Shown here one piece after another: positions 33,949 through 41,726 of a stretch of 41,726 nucleotides of DNA. The notes under the pieces were generated by a model. That model saw only the letters and a list, made by a program, of their open reading frames with translations. It was not told the DNA's origin and made no database searches. The stretch's first letter is position 1, and every line of letters begins with the position of its first letter. Source of the stretch: Chitinispirillaceae bacterium. Its GTDB lineage: Bacteria; Fibrobacterota; Chitinivibrionia; Chitinivibrionales; Chitinispirillaceae. Both the position numbers and the translations under genes were made by a program. Where the stretch lies: positions 1-41,726 of the forward strand of contig JAFGOU010000568.1 in assembly GCA_016926315.1 (NCBI GenBank), given 5' to 3'.

Positions 33949-34893
33949 TCAGGATATAAATTTGCCCAGACGTTTCAGGTTCATCCCATGCTTCTTGGTG
34001 AGCGACCAGAGGACTGCCAGCGGCCGTCCGAACAGGCGCGTCTGTATGACCGGTCCGAAAAAACGGGAATCGTATCCGTCCATCCAGTTATCGGCGACCA
34101 GAAAAAGAAACCTTTTCCTGATCGTATACCGTTCCACGACGTTTCCATCTTTTATAAATAAGAAAACGATCCGGTGCAGGCGGTCGGGATACGATCTTTT
34201 CAGATATTCCTTGAGCCGGAACCAGAAGAACCAGTCATAGCGCATGCTGTCGGGAACCTCCTGAAGGGCGCCCTTATAGAGCATGAAATCGGCGATATGG
34301 TATTCAGGCGCCATGGTGCCGTCGATCTCCAGCACTGCCGAAAGCGAGCAAGCGCTTGCAGGATCCTCCTGTCTGATGATCGAAATCAGCATAAAAAGGT
34401 TGAACAGATCCAGCGAATCCAGGAGCATCGCCTCGCCGGGTGACGGTATGCGAAACGCCGGCATGAAATCACGTGGCGAGTAGTCGGGCGGCAGCAATTG
34501 TTCGGCTTTGACCGCAGTACTCCTTGGCAATGTACGTTGAGCAAGGTCGGGTTTTTTGAGCCTGCCGGAGTCGACCAGGATGGTATCGCCCGGAACGCCG
34601 GCGATGCGCAGGCACCCCCGTTTGTGGCCGAACGGATAGGAAAACACAACCGGCTTGCCGGGCGAGGGCGAAAACAGCCCCCTGACAAGGGGCAGATAGG
34701 GAAGCCGGAACGTGAGCAGGCGGTCGCCGGCTAGTATTTCAGGAATCATCTGGTCGCCTTTGATTGAGACGATATCCAGAACAAAAACCTTGATGAGCGC
34801 CACCGCTATTACCACCGCTATCGACTGTTTAACGGTGCGATAGAAAATGGCGGCAGGTGCGGCTACCGGCGACGGTTTTTTTTCTTTTCTCAT
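33949..34893 (-). CDS. Signal peptidase I (LepB) homologue lacking the Ser-Lys catalytic pair
   Basis: 314 residues with one N-terminal membrane helix (about 24-40). It follows the signal peptidase I boxes: IKGDQMIPEILAGDRLL (box B), PVVFSYP (box C), CLRIAGVPGD (box D) and ADNWMDGYDSRFFGPV (box E). In active enzymes box B reads SMxPTL with the nucleophile Ser, and box D IKRxxGxPGD with the general-base Lys. Here the Ser is Gln48 and the Lys is Leu95; box E is nearly intact. A long insert of about 110 residues between boxes D and E forms an enlarged cap, as in Bacteroidota-type enzymes. It should not cleave signal peptides by the standard mechanism. It lies four bases after lepA in the usual lepA-lepB order, so it descends from the housekeeping lepB position. 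A catalytically intact copy must be sought elsewhere. Confidence 0.85.
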   Translation of the reverse strand: MRKEKKPSPVAAPAAIFYRTVKQSIAVVIAVALIKVFVLDIVSIKGDQMIPEILAGDRLLTFRLPYLPLVRGLFSPSPGKPVVFSYPFGHKRGCLRIAGVPGDTILVDSGRLKKPDLAQRTLPRSTAVKAEQLLPPDYSPRDFMPAFRIPSPGEAMLLDSLDLFNLFMLISIIRQEDPASACSLSAVLEIDGTMAPEYHIADFMLYKGALQEVPDSMRYDWFFWFRLKEYLKRSYPDRLHRIVFLFIKDGNVVERYTIRKRFLFLVADNWMDGYDSRFFGPVIQTRLFGRPLAVLWSLTKKHGMNLKRLGKFIS

Positions 34894-34897
34894 ACGG

Positions 34898-36694
34898 CTA
34901 CTCCCTGCCGAGCACGGCCAGAAAGGCCTCCTGGGGAATCTCCACGTTCCCGATCTGTTTCATCCGTTTCTTGCCCTCCTTCTGTTTTTCAAGCAGTTTG
35001 CGCTTGCGGGTGATGTCGCCGCCATAGCATTTCGACGTCACATCCTTGCGAAACGGTTTGACCGTGGTCCGTGCAATGACCTTTGAACCGATGGCCGCCT
35101 GTACCGCGACCTCGAACATCTGCCGCGGGATCAGCTCCTTGAGCCGGGAGGTGATCCCCTGGCCGAAGGCGTATGATTTGTCGCGGTGGATGATGCTTGA
35201 GAATGCGTCGACCGGCGTACCGTTGATCAGTATGTCGAGTTTTATCAGGTTGTCGCGTTCATACCCGTCAAATTCATAATCCATGGAAGCGTACCCGCGC
35301 GAGCAGCTCTTGAGTTTGTCAAAAAAGTCAATGATCATTTCCGCCAGGGGTATGCGGTAGTGCATGCATACGCGGGTCGGCTCGAGATACTCCATGGGTT
35401 CCATCCTGCCGCGCTTCTCCTCGCACAGCTTCATGATGATCCCCACATGCTCGGACGGCGTTATGATCTGGATCTTTACAATGGGCTCGCTGATATAGTC
35501 GATCTCCGTCATCGGCGGCATTTTTGCCGGGCTTTCGATAAAAACCTCGTGGCCGCTTTTCAACATCACTTTGTATTTAACGTTGGGGACGGTCGTGATG
35601 ATATTGACGTTGAACTCCCTGAACAGCCGCTCCTGCACGATTTCCATGTGCAGAAGTCCGAGGAATCCGGCGCGGAACCCGAACCCGAGCGCGGACGACG
35701 TTTCCGGCTCGTAGCTGATCGAGGAGTCGTTGAGGCGGAGCTTCTCAAGCGCGCCGCGAAGGTTTTCATAGTCGGCCTTGTCAACCGGGTAGATGCCGCT
35801 GAACACCATGGGCTTGATTTCGCGGTATCCCTCCACCGGCTCGGTCGCGCCGTGCAGGCATGAGGTCACGGTGTCGCCGATCTTGATATCGGAGAGCGTG
35901 CGGATATTCGCTATCAGGTAGCCGACCTCGCCGGCCGAAAGCTCATCGAGGGGAACGCGTCCCATCCTGAAAAAGCCGATTTCGTCAGCGTCATACTCGC
36001 ACCCCGTGGTCATGAACCGGATCGCTTCGCCGGTGCGCAATACGCCGTCAAACACGCGAATGTATGCGACCGCACCCCTGAAATCATCGTATTTCGAGTC
36101 AAAAATAAGCGCCTTAAGCGGCTTCGATGGATCACCTGCGGCAGGGGGAACATCGCAGACTACCCGTTCAAGAATCGGCGTCACCCCATGGCCTGTTTTG
36201 GCGCTGCAGCAGATAATCGTGGATTGGTCAATGCCCAGAAGATCGGCCACCTGGTGTTTTATCTCCTCGGGTCGCGCCGATGGAAGGTCGATTTTATTAA
36301 TGATCGGGATGATCGCAAGATCATTATCAAGAGCGAGATAGATGTTGCTGAGCGTCTGCGCCTCAATGCCCTGGCTCGCGTCCACGACGAGTATGGCGCC
36401 TTCGCACGCAGCAAGCGACCGGGAAACCTCATAGGAAAAATCAACGTGCCCTGGCGTGTCAATCAGGTTGAACTGAAAAATATGCCCGGGAGACGGCTGG
36501 TACATCATACGGATCGGGTGGGATTTGATCGTGATGCCGCGTTCACGTTCGAGCTCCATGTCGTCCAGCACCTGCTCCTGCATCTTTTCCCTGCTTATGG
36601 TGCCGGTCAGTTCCAGAAGCCGGTCCGCCAGCGTTGATTTTCCATGGTCGATATGGGCAATGATGCAGAAATTTCTGATGCTGTCGATAACCAT
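34898..36694 (-). CDS. lepA: Elongation factor 4 (LepA), ribosomal back-translocase GTPase
   Basis: 598 residues, the standard length. Domains in order: GTPase with [19 protein letters not shown] (P-loop), [12 protein letters not shown] and NKIDLPSA, a beta-barrel domain, two EF-G-like domains ([14 protein letters not shown]), and the LepA-specific C-terminal domain ([35 protein letters not shown]). Acts on stalled or mispositioned ribosomes, probably at initiation and under stress. It is the first gene of the long minus-strand string and is divergent from ftsY across 218 bases containing two hairpins. No strong ribosome binding site is visible. Confidence 0.98.
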   Translation of the reverse strand: MVIDSIRNFCIIAHIDHGKSTLADRLLELTGTISREKMQEQVLDDMELERERGITIKSHPIRMMYQPSPGHIFQFNLIDTPGHVDFSYEVSRSLAACEGAILVVDASQGIEAQTLSNIYLALDNDLAIIPIINKIDLPSARPEEIKHQVADLLGIDQSTIICCSAKTGHGVTPILERVVCDVPPAAGDPSKPLKALIFDSKYDDFRGAVAYIRVFDGVLRTGEAIRFMTTGCEYDADEIGFFRMGRVPLDELSAGEVGYLIANIRTLSDIKIGDTVTSCLHGATEPVEGYREIKPMVFSGIYPVDKADYENLRGALEKLRLNDSSISYEPETSSALGFGFRAGFLGLLHMEIVQERLFREFNVNIITTVPNVKYKVMLKSGHEVFIESPAKMPPMTEIDYISEPIVKIQIITPSEHVGIIMKLCEEKRGRMEPMEYLEPTRVCMHYRIPLAEMIIDFFDKLKSCSRGYASMDYEFDGYERDNLIKLDILINGTPVDAFSSIIHRDKSYAFGQGITSRLKELIPRQMFEVAVQAAIGSKVIARTTVKPFRKDVTSKCYGGDITRKRKLLEKQKEGKKRMKQIGNVEIPQEAFLAVLGRE

Positions 36695-36774
36695 GACAAC
36701 TGTCTTTTGTTCCAGCAGGTTGGGTGATGATTCCTGAAAACAGGCGATAAAAAGCTATAAAATATACAACATGC

Positions 36775-36835
36775 GGCCCGGGCAGCGGGCCGGGCAATTG
36801 CTGGCAGGGGCAAAAAACCTTTTTCCCCTGCAGCA
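36775..36835. other. Two adjacent stem-loops between lepA and ftsY
   Basis: The first hairpin is GGCCCG/CGGGCC (36775-36791, loop of five). The second, 36799-36835, pairs TGCTG-CAGGGG with CCCCTGCAGCA, has AAAAA pairing with TTTTT inside and a three-base loop; one G is bulged and a few extra bases lie between. The second is long and very stable. They lie in the divergent leader region, so they could affect ftsY or lepA mRNA. The T-run is inside the stem, so it is not a standard terminator. Confidence 0.55.
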
Positions 36836-36912
36836 GGATACCGGCAAAAGATTTTTTGCCTTTACACGCCCGATGGCGGGAATAGGGCAGGCTTATTGTA
36901 TTTTCGTTACCT

Positions 36913-37815
36913 ATGAACTTTTTCTCGAGGTTGAAAGACGGGCTTACCAAGACCCGTTCGCAGATTGCTTCGATCGTCGGCGTCAGGGAACGCTTTGACG
37001 CACTGTTTTATGAATCCCTCGAAGAAGCGCTGATCGCGGCGGATATCGGCGTCGATCTGTCACTTGCTATCATTGAACGGCTGAAAAAGGAGATTCAAAA
37101 CCGGGGACTGACCACTCCTTCCGAGGCCTATGCGGTGCTCAAGGAGCTTTTGACCGCTGATTTGACCATGGATCCGATGCAGCCCGAAAGCGCGACGCCA
37201 TGGGTTGTTCTGGTGGCGGGCGTGAACGGGGTAGGGAAGACCACCACCATAGGAAAAATCGCCAGTTCGTTTCGCCGGCAGGGGAAAAAAGTGATGCTGG
37301 CGGCTGCCGATACGTTTCGCGCAGGGGCCATCGAGCAGTTGCGCGTATGGGCCGACCGGACCGGGTGCGACTTTGTGGCGCAGCATGAAGGCGCGGACGC
37401 AGCCTCGGTCGGGTTCGATGCCATGGAAGCCGCGGTCAAGCGTGGAATGGATGTTCTGATCCTCGATACGGCGGGACGTCTGCACAATAAAATCAACCTC
37501 ATGAATGAGCTGGAAAAGATCCTCCGCGTGGTCCGTCGCCATACGCCTTCCGCGCCGCACGAAATCCTGCTCGTGATCGATGCGACCACGGGTCAGAACG
37601 CGCTCAGGCAGGCGCAGGTGTTCAACGAAATGCTCGGTCTCACCGGGCTTGTCATCACAAAGCTTGACGGTACCGCAAAGGGCGGCATCGCCTTCGCTCT
37701 GGTGCGGGAATTGAAAGTGCCGATAAAAAAAATCGGCGTGGGTGAGGGCATCGACGACCTGCAGGATTTCAATCCGGCCGAGTACGTCGAGGCGATGTTC
37801 GGGGAGATGCGGTAG
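36913..37815 (+). CDS. ftsY: Signal recognition particle receptor FtsY
   Basis: 300 residues; a short FtsY without the long acidic A domain. SRP-family GTPase that docks ribosome-nascent chain complexes at the inner membrane. Visible are the helical N domain (1-85), P-loop GVNGVGKTTTIGKIAS, DTFRAGAIEQL, DTAGRLHNKINLMNEL, TKLDGTAKGG and GVGEGIDDLQDF near the end. The N-terminal MNFFSRLKDGLTKTRSQI is the amphipathic membrane-targeting helix. It ends 15 bases before the convergent deacetylase gene. No strong ribosome binding site is visible. Confidence 0.97.
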   Translation: MNFFSRLKDGLTKTRSQIASIVGVRERFDALFYESLEEALIAADIGVDLSLAIIERLKKEIQNRGLTTPSEAYAVLKELLTADLTMDPMQPESATPWVVLVAGVNGVGKTTTIGKIASSFRRQGKKVMLAAADTFRAGAIEQLRVWADRTGCDFVAQHEGADAASVGFDAMEAAVKRGMDVLILDTAGRLHNKINLMNELEKILRVVRRHTPSAPHEILLVIDATTGQNALRQAQVFNEMLGLTGLVITKLDGTAKGGIAFALVRELKVPIKKIGVGEGIDDLQDFNPAEYVEAMFGEMR

Positions 37816-37830
37816 GCACCCGTCAGCTTA

Positions 37831-38982
37831 TTAAAGGTTGAAAATCGGAAATACGGTGCGCTGAATTTTTTTCACCGTCTCCTCCACCTGCTTCCCGATC
37901 TCCACCTTTTCTTCACCTCTCGCGTAGATCCTTCCGTCCCGCAGTCCGGCGCTCCATTCCGCGCTCCCCAGGAACACCCCGCCCATGCCGATTGACATAT
38001 CGTTGTCCGGTTCGTTGCCGCAGAGGATGGTCCAGGCAAGCGCCCAGCCCCGTGCGGTGTGTTCGGGATGGTACCCGCCCCCGCCGACCGCGAGAATCGG
38101 GATATGACGGTCGACAAGCAGCGGGAGGGTGTCGGCAAGGGCATTGTTGGTCATATTCAGATGGGTGAGCGGATCCACCGACAGGATGTCCATGCCGATC
38201 TCAAGCACGATCACGTCCGGATCAAAGGCATCAAGAAGGGGGGGGACGATTGTGCCAAACGCCGTGACAAAGGTATCGTCATCGGTTCCGGCGGGAAGCG
38301 GTACATTGACATTGTATCCGCGTCCCGCTCCTTCGCCGATTTCATCCTCAAATCCGCTCCAGGGGAAAAGCGTTTTCCCGCTTTCGTGGAACGAGACCGT
38401 GCATACCCGGGGATCGCCGTAGAATGCCGCCTGGGTGCCGTTGCCGTGGTGCGCGTCCAGATCGAGGCAGAAGACCTTCCTCCCGCTGCCGGAGAACACC
38501 ATGCAGGCAAGCACGACGTCGTTGATGTAGCAGAACCCGCCGGCGCTTGCGGTCATGGCATGGTGATACCCGCCGGAAGGATTGAACGCGATCCGGGTCG
38601 TATTGTCGATAAGAAGCTCCGCGCCCCGTATCGTACCGCCCGAGGCGAGCGTGGCATAGTCATAGAGATCCTTGAATACGGGACAGTCCTCGGTGCCGAG
38701 ACCGCGATGCAGGTCGTCAATCCGCAGATCTCCCCGTGAAACGCGCTCCAACGCATGAAGATACGCTGGGTCATGGAAAAGGAGGAGTTCGTCTTTGGTC
38801 GCGGGCCGGGGCGCCGTCTCCCCGCACTGCTCGCTCTCGTAAAGTCCCATGGATCGAAGCATGGCCCGCGTCTGTCCCGCACGACCGGTTTTAAACGGGC
38901 ACTCGGGGGGGTAGTGGTAGCGTTCGATCCGGTCCGAGTGAATGAACAGGGCCTTGTGGCAAGTCCGGGAAGCAGGATCCAT
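37831..38982 (-). CDS. AcuC-like protein deacetylase of the histone deacetylase superfamily
   Basis: About 383 residues. Zn-dependent amidohydrolase that removes acyl groups from lysines or small amines. The active site is complete: PSGGYHHAM (tandem His), DLDAHHGNGTQ (metal Asp and His), GMDILSVDPL (second metal Asp) and GGGGYHPEHTARGW (transition-state Tyr). The layout matches Aquifex HDLP and Bacillus AcuC. The start is uncertain: ATGs at 39015 and 38982 both lack a ribosome binding site; the later is preferred because conserved sequence begins only at HKALFIHSDR. It is divergent from an ADP-forming acyl-CoA synthetase gene, recalling the acuC/acsA arrangement of Bacillus, although the synthetase here is of a different type. 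Histone substrates are not implied. Confidence 0.9.
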   Translation of the reverse strand: MDPASRTCHKALFIHSDRIERYHYPPECPFKTGRAGQTRAMLRSMGLYESEQCGETAPRPATKDELLLFHDPAYLHALERVSRGDLRIDDLHRGLGTEDCPVFKDLYDYATLASGGTIRGAELLIDNTTRIAFNPSGGYHHAMTASAGGFCYINDVVLACMVFSGSGRKVFCLDLDAHHGNGTQAAFYGDPRVCTVSFHESGKTLFPWSGFEDEIGEGAGRGYNVNVPLPAGTDDDTFVTAFGTIVPPLLDAFDPDVIVLEIGMDILSVDPLTHLNMTNNALADTLPLLVDRHIPILAVGGGGYHPEHTARGWALAWTILCGNEPDNDMSIGMGGVFLGSAEWSAGLRDGRIYARGEEKVEIGKQVEETVKKIQRTVFPIFNL

Positions 38983-39088
38983 AATGCATGAAAATAAAAA
39001 ATGGAACCCGGCCATGTGGTTGAATTGGGTGTAGTTTTTCCTGCAGGCATAACGTATTTTTCTACCCTTTTGATTTGTAAGAATAAGC

Positions 39089-39117
39089 TTGCGAAAAAGC
39101 GGACACCAAGGTAAAAT
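39089..39117 (+). promoter_or_regulatory. Sigma-70-like promoter of the acyl-CoA synthetase gene
   Basis: TTGCGA (39089-39094) and TAAAAT (39112-39117) are separated by 17 bases, the ideal spacing. A start of transcription near 39124 leaves a 40-base leader with an AAAGGA ribosome binding site before the ATG at 39165. Confidence 0.55.
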
Positions 39118-39164
39118 AGAGAGCGTTCAGTTAGTGATCCGCTTTATAAAAAGGATTTCGTAAA

Positions 39165-41261
39165 ATGAATTTTGATAAACTGTTACGACCATCGTCCGTA
39201 GCGGTTATCGGTGCATCTGCAGACGCAACCAAAGCAGGGAACAGCGTTCTTACGAACATTATTACCGGCGGTTATACCGGCGAAATCTACCCGGTCAATC
39301 CCAAGGTTTCCGAGATAGCCAATCTGCGCTGTTTCCCGTCGCTTTCATCCATACCGGGACCGGTCGACTGCGCCGTGATCGTGGTGAAGCGTGACCTTGT
39401 GCTTGGGCTGCTCAAGGAGTGCGGAACAAAGAAGGTCGAAGCGGTCATCGTCATTACGGCCGGTTTTGCGGAAACCGGGGAGCAGGGAAAAAGCCTGCAA
39501 AATGAGATGGCGCAGATCGCGCGCCATTTCCGGATAGCGCTGCTTGGGCCCAACTGCCTCGGTATAATCAACCCGTGGCACAATCTCAACGCGTCGTTCG
39601 GCCAGGGAATCAACACACCGGGTCCGGTCGCGCTTATTTCGCAGTCCGGCGCCCTGATCACCGCGATCCAGGACATGGCGTCGCACGATTTCCTTGGCTT
39701 TTCCGTGCTTGCTTCGCTCGGCAACAAGGCGGTACTTGACGAAGTGGATTTTCTGCAGGTCCTGCAGAAGGACGAAAACACGGGCGTCATCGCCGCCTAC
39801 CTCGAAGACATAGGCCGGGGGCAGAACTTCATGCGCGTTGCGGAACGGGTGAGCAAGAAAAAGCCGATTGTCGTATTGAAGTCGGGCCGGACCGCTTCCG
39901 GCGCCAAAGCGGCGTCATCGCACACCGGGAGTCTTGCCGGCGCAGACAGCGCCTATAACTGCGCTTTTGAAAGGACGGGCGTTATCCGGGCGGACTCGAT
40001 CGAGCACCTGTTCGACGTTGCCACCGCTTTTGCGTATCAGCCGCTTCCCAAGGGTGACCGGGTTGCGGTCGTCACCAATGCGGGCGGCCCCGGTATCATG
40101 ATGACCGATGCGCTCGAGATGGCTGGTCTGTCCATCGCGCGGTTCGATGAATCAACCCTGCAGAAGCTGCGCTCGATCCTTCCTGCTGCCGGATCTGCCC
40201 GCAATCCGGTTGACGTACTGGGTGACGCGACCGGCGCGCTGTATGGAGCAACCGTTGAAGTCCTTCTTGAAAGCGGCTCGGTTGACAGCCTCATCGTCAT
40301 ACTGACCCCGCAGAAAATGACCGACGACATGGCGACCGCACAGGCAATAATCGACGCTTCAAGAAAAGGACAGAAACCGGTGCTTGCCTGTTTCATGGGT
40401 GCTGATATTATTGCCAGGGGCGTGAACCTGCTCCGGCAGAACCGCGTTCCGTGCTATTCCATACCTGAACGGGCTGCGCGTGCACTGCGGGAAATGGTCT
40501 CCTACCATGCCTTCCGGACCCATCCGCTCAGGGTGATAGAACGGTTTGCCGTAAACAAGATACCGGCCATCAAGATAATCAAAGCTGCGAAAAGCCGGGC
40601 CGCATTCGAGATCGGAGAGAATGACGCGAAGACCATTCTTGAGGCGTATAATTTCAATATCCCGCCGGGTACGCTGGCAATGACCGTGGACGAGGCGGTT
40701 CGTTTTGCAAACGAAACCGGATATCCGGTCGCCATGAAGATCTCGAGCCCTGATATTCTCCACAAGTCCGATGTCGGAGGGGTAAAAATCGGTCTTTCCA
40801 GCGCGCAGGCGGTTGAAGACGCGTTCGAACTCATGATGCTGCGCATCAGGCGCAGAAAGCCTGATGCGGTGCTGCGCGGCGTGCTCGTCGAGAAGATGAT
40901 CCTCGGCGGCAGGGAGACGATCCTCGGCATGAAAAAAGACCCCCAGTTCGGGCCGGTGCTCATGTTCGGGCTCGGCGGCATATTTGTGGAAGTGCTCAAG
41001 GACGTCTCGTTCGGCCTGGCGCCGATCACCGAGGAGGAGTGCAGGAGCATGCTCGAAAGCACCCGCTCCTACCGGCTTCTGACCGGTGCGCGGGGGGAAA
41101 GGCCGGTCGATATCAGCTCGATCGTGCTCAACATGCAACGGCTTTCCCAGCTGGTGCTTGACTTCCCCGAAATCGACGAGGTCGATATCAATCCGCTCAA
41201 GGTCGGGTATGAGGGCGACGGCGCGTTCGTCGTCGATGCGAGAATCATTCTGACAAAATGA
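39165..41261 (+). CDS. ADP-forming acetate/acyl-CoA synthetase, fused alpha and beta subunits
   Basis: 698 residues. Interconverts acyl-CoA, ADP and phosphate with acid, CoA and ATP, conserving energy in anaerobes by substrate-level phosphorylation. The alpha part (1-460) has the CoA-binding Rossmann segment VAVIGASADATKAGNSVL, LLGPNCLGIINP, LISQSGALITAIQD and the phosphorylated His253 in KAASSHTGSLAGAD; VVTNAGGPGIMMTDALE follows. The beta part (about 475-698) is an ATP-grasp domain with PVAMKISSPDILHKSDVGGVK, EKMILGGRETILGMKKDPQFGP, GLGGIFVEVLKD and DINPLKV. AAAGGA before the ATG supports the start. It precedes a CoA-transferase in the same direction; both handle short acyl-CoAs. It is related to the Pat-type acetyltransferase fusions but has no GNAT domain. 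Confidence 0.95.
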   Translation: MNFDKLLRPSSVAVIGASADATKAGNSVLTNIITGGYTGEIYPVNPKVSEIANLRCFPSLSSIPGPVDCAVIVVKRDLVLGLLKECGTKKVEAVIVITAGFAETGEQGKSLQNEMAQIARHFRIALLGPNCLGIINPWHNLNASFGQGINTPGPVALISQSGALITAIQDMASHDFLGFSVLASLGNKAVLDEVDFLQVLQKDENTGVIAAYLEDIGRGQNFMRVAERVSKKKPIVVLKSGRTASGAKAASSHTGSLAGADSAYNCAFERTGVIRADSIEHLFDVATAFAYQPLPKGDRVAVVTNAGGPGIMMTDALEMAGLSIARFDESTLQKLRSILPAAGSARNPVDVLGDATGALYGATVEVLLESGSVDSLIVILTPQKMTDDMATAQAIIDASRKGQKPVLACFMGADIIARGVNLLRQNRVPCYSIPERAARALREMVSYHAFRTHPLRVIERFAVNKIPAIKIIKAAKSRAAFEIGENDAKTILEAYNFNIPPGTLAMTVDEAVRFANETGYPVAMKISSPDILHKSDVGGVKIGLSSAQAVEDAFELMMLRIRRRKPDAVLRGVLVEKMILGGRETILGMKKDPQFGPVLMFGLGGIFVEVLKDVSFGLAPITEEECRSMLESTRSYRLLTGARGERPVDISSIVLNMQRLSQLVLDFPEIDEVDINPLKVGYEGDGAFVVDARIILTK

Positions 41262-41273
41262 AGATTGCCGATA

Positions 41274-41339
41274 GAAGAATGTTAATTGAATACAAAAAGG
41301 GCGCCAGCGGTTTTTTTAAATGCGCCATCAGCATTCTTC
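41274..41339 (+). other. Nested inverted repeats in the leader of the CoA-transferase gene
   Basis: GAAGAATG (41274-41281) pairs with CATTCTTC (41332-41339), and inside it GGCGC (41300-41304) pairs with GCGCC (41322-41326), with TTTTTTT in the inner loop. The outer arm ends 21 bases before the next start codon. It may be an mRNA element between the two genes or simply chance; the arms are short. Confidence 0.35.
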
Positions 41340-41360
41340 AATTATTAAGGAGCCGGAATA

Positions 41361-41726
41361 ATGCCTGCCGGGGAAGATATCTTTCAATCAAAACAGATGA
41401 CCGCCAAGCAGGCGATCAGTAAAATCCGCGCCGGTGACCGGATTTTCATCGGCACCGGGTGCGGACAGCCCCAGATGCTCGTTGAGGAGCTGGTTTCGGC
41501 AGACAACCAGATCGTGGACGCGGAGATCTACCACCTCCTGACCTCCGGCGACGCCCCTTATATCCGCGAGGAGTATGCGCGGAAATTCCGTACGTACAGT
41601 TTTTTCCTCGCGGCAAACGTGCGCGAGGCCATCGCAAGCGGCAGGGGAGACTATGTGCCCATATTTCTTTCTGATATACCCTCGCTGTTCAAGACCGGCA
41701 GGCTGCCCATCGATGTCGCACTCATC
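41361..41726 (+). CDS. CoA-transferase, acetyl-CoA hydrolase/4-hydroxybutyrate CoA-transferase family (3'-truncated by window edge)
   Basis: Only the first 122 residues are in the window. The start is secure, with AAGGAG about 9 bases before the ATG. The N-terminal part, TAKQAISKIRAGDRIFIGTGCGQPQMLVEELV, then YHLLTSGDAPYI and the FRTYSFFLAANVREAIASGRGDYVP-type segment leading to SDIPSLFKTGRLPIDVALI, is characteristic of the Cat1/AbfT family, which moves CoA between acetyl-CoA and an acid such as succinate, 4-hydroxybutyrate or butyrate. The catalytic Glu lies beyond the edge, so the substrate cannot be judged. It follows the acyl-CoA synthetase by 99 bases and is probably co-regulated. Confidence 0.88.
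   Translation, partial: MPAGEDIFQSKQMTAKQAISKIRAGDRIFIGTGCGQPQMLVEELVSADNQIVDAEIYHLLTSGDAPYIREEYARKFRTYSFFLAANVREAIASGRGDYVPIFLSDIPSLFKTGRLPIDVALI

Noticed and set aside
39165..41261. Protein acetyltransferase of the Pat type (ADP-forming synthetase fused to GNAT)
   Set aside because: The length of 698 residues is fully accounted for by the CoA-binding, phospho-His and ATP-grasp parts, and the active-site His is present; there is no GNAT domain.

Overview
The window looks like a piece of chromosome from a strictly anaerobic, Gram-negative, surface-active bacterium of the FCB group, most likely Fibrobacterota (Chitinivibrionia-like). The signs are lipoprotein N-termini with an 'NPFDP' motif after the lipobox cysteine, a PorV-type barrel and C-terminal type IX secretion-like sorting domains on secreted proteins, together with anaerobic enzymes: Ni-Fe CO dehydrogenase, a glycyl radical enzyme with its activase, an ADP-forming acyl-CoA synthetase and a CoA-transferase. 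This assignment is inference from protein style; the window has no rRNA.

Layout. 1-1811 (minus): anaerobic CO dehydrogenase CooS, cut by the left edge. 1812-2381: AT-rich gap with a 2.5-copy tandem repeat. 2382-4732 (plus): two paralogous secreted zinc metalloproteases with sorting domains. 4886-8128 (minus): large multi-Ig lipoprotein. 8472-10628 (plus): hybrid histidine kinase. 10708-14693 (plus): tight three-gene unit of glycyl-radical activase, a glycyl radical enzyme closely resembling trans-4-hydroxy-L-proline dehydratase, and type I 3-dehydroquinate dehydratase. 14720-24927 (minus): cell-surface locus of four genes: a small membrane-anchored CxxC protein, a PorV-like barrel carrying an inserted LysM-like segment and regulator-type beta-propeller, a very large M6-peptidase homologue whose zinc site is destroyed, and a gluzincin/TolB-propeller/barrel protein. 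25232-25303: tRNA-Gly(CCC) with a good promoter, followed by about 680 bases without a convincing gene.

25981-36694 (minus): a long co-directional gene string, lepA > lepB-like > trpB > trpA > chorismate mutase > tyrA > aroA-like > nadK > recN, mostly with gaps or overlaps of 4-20 bases. It builds Trp and Tyr/Phe precursors but contains three surprises. The chorismate mutase is of the yeast/plant AroQ-beta type. The EPSP-synthase homologue has lost essentially all recognisable substrate-binding motifs. The signal peptidase I homologue has lost both catalytic residues. 36913-37815 (plus): ftsY. 37831-38982 (minus): AcuC/HDAC-like deacetylase, divergent from 39165-41261 (plus), a fused ADP-forming acyl-CoA synthetase with a clear sigma-70-like promoter. 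It is followed by a CoA-transferase cut by the right edge.

How it fits together: the edges carry anaerobic acetyl-CoA/CO energy metabolism, the middle carries surface proteolysis and adhesion built on a type IX-like export route, and the long minus-strand operon carries aromatic biosynthesis with housekeeping genes. The most promising unexplained material is the surface locus at 14.7-24.9 kb (PorV-propeller fusion next to a pseudo-peptidase) and the set of catalytically stripped homologues (aroA-like, lepB-like, M6-like) kept as intact open frames. All family calls come from reading motifs; no database search was run.
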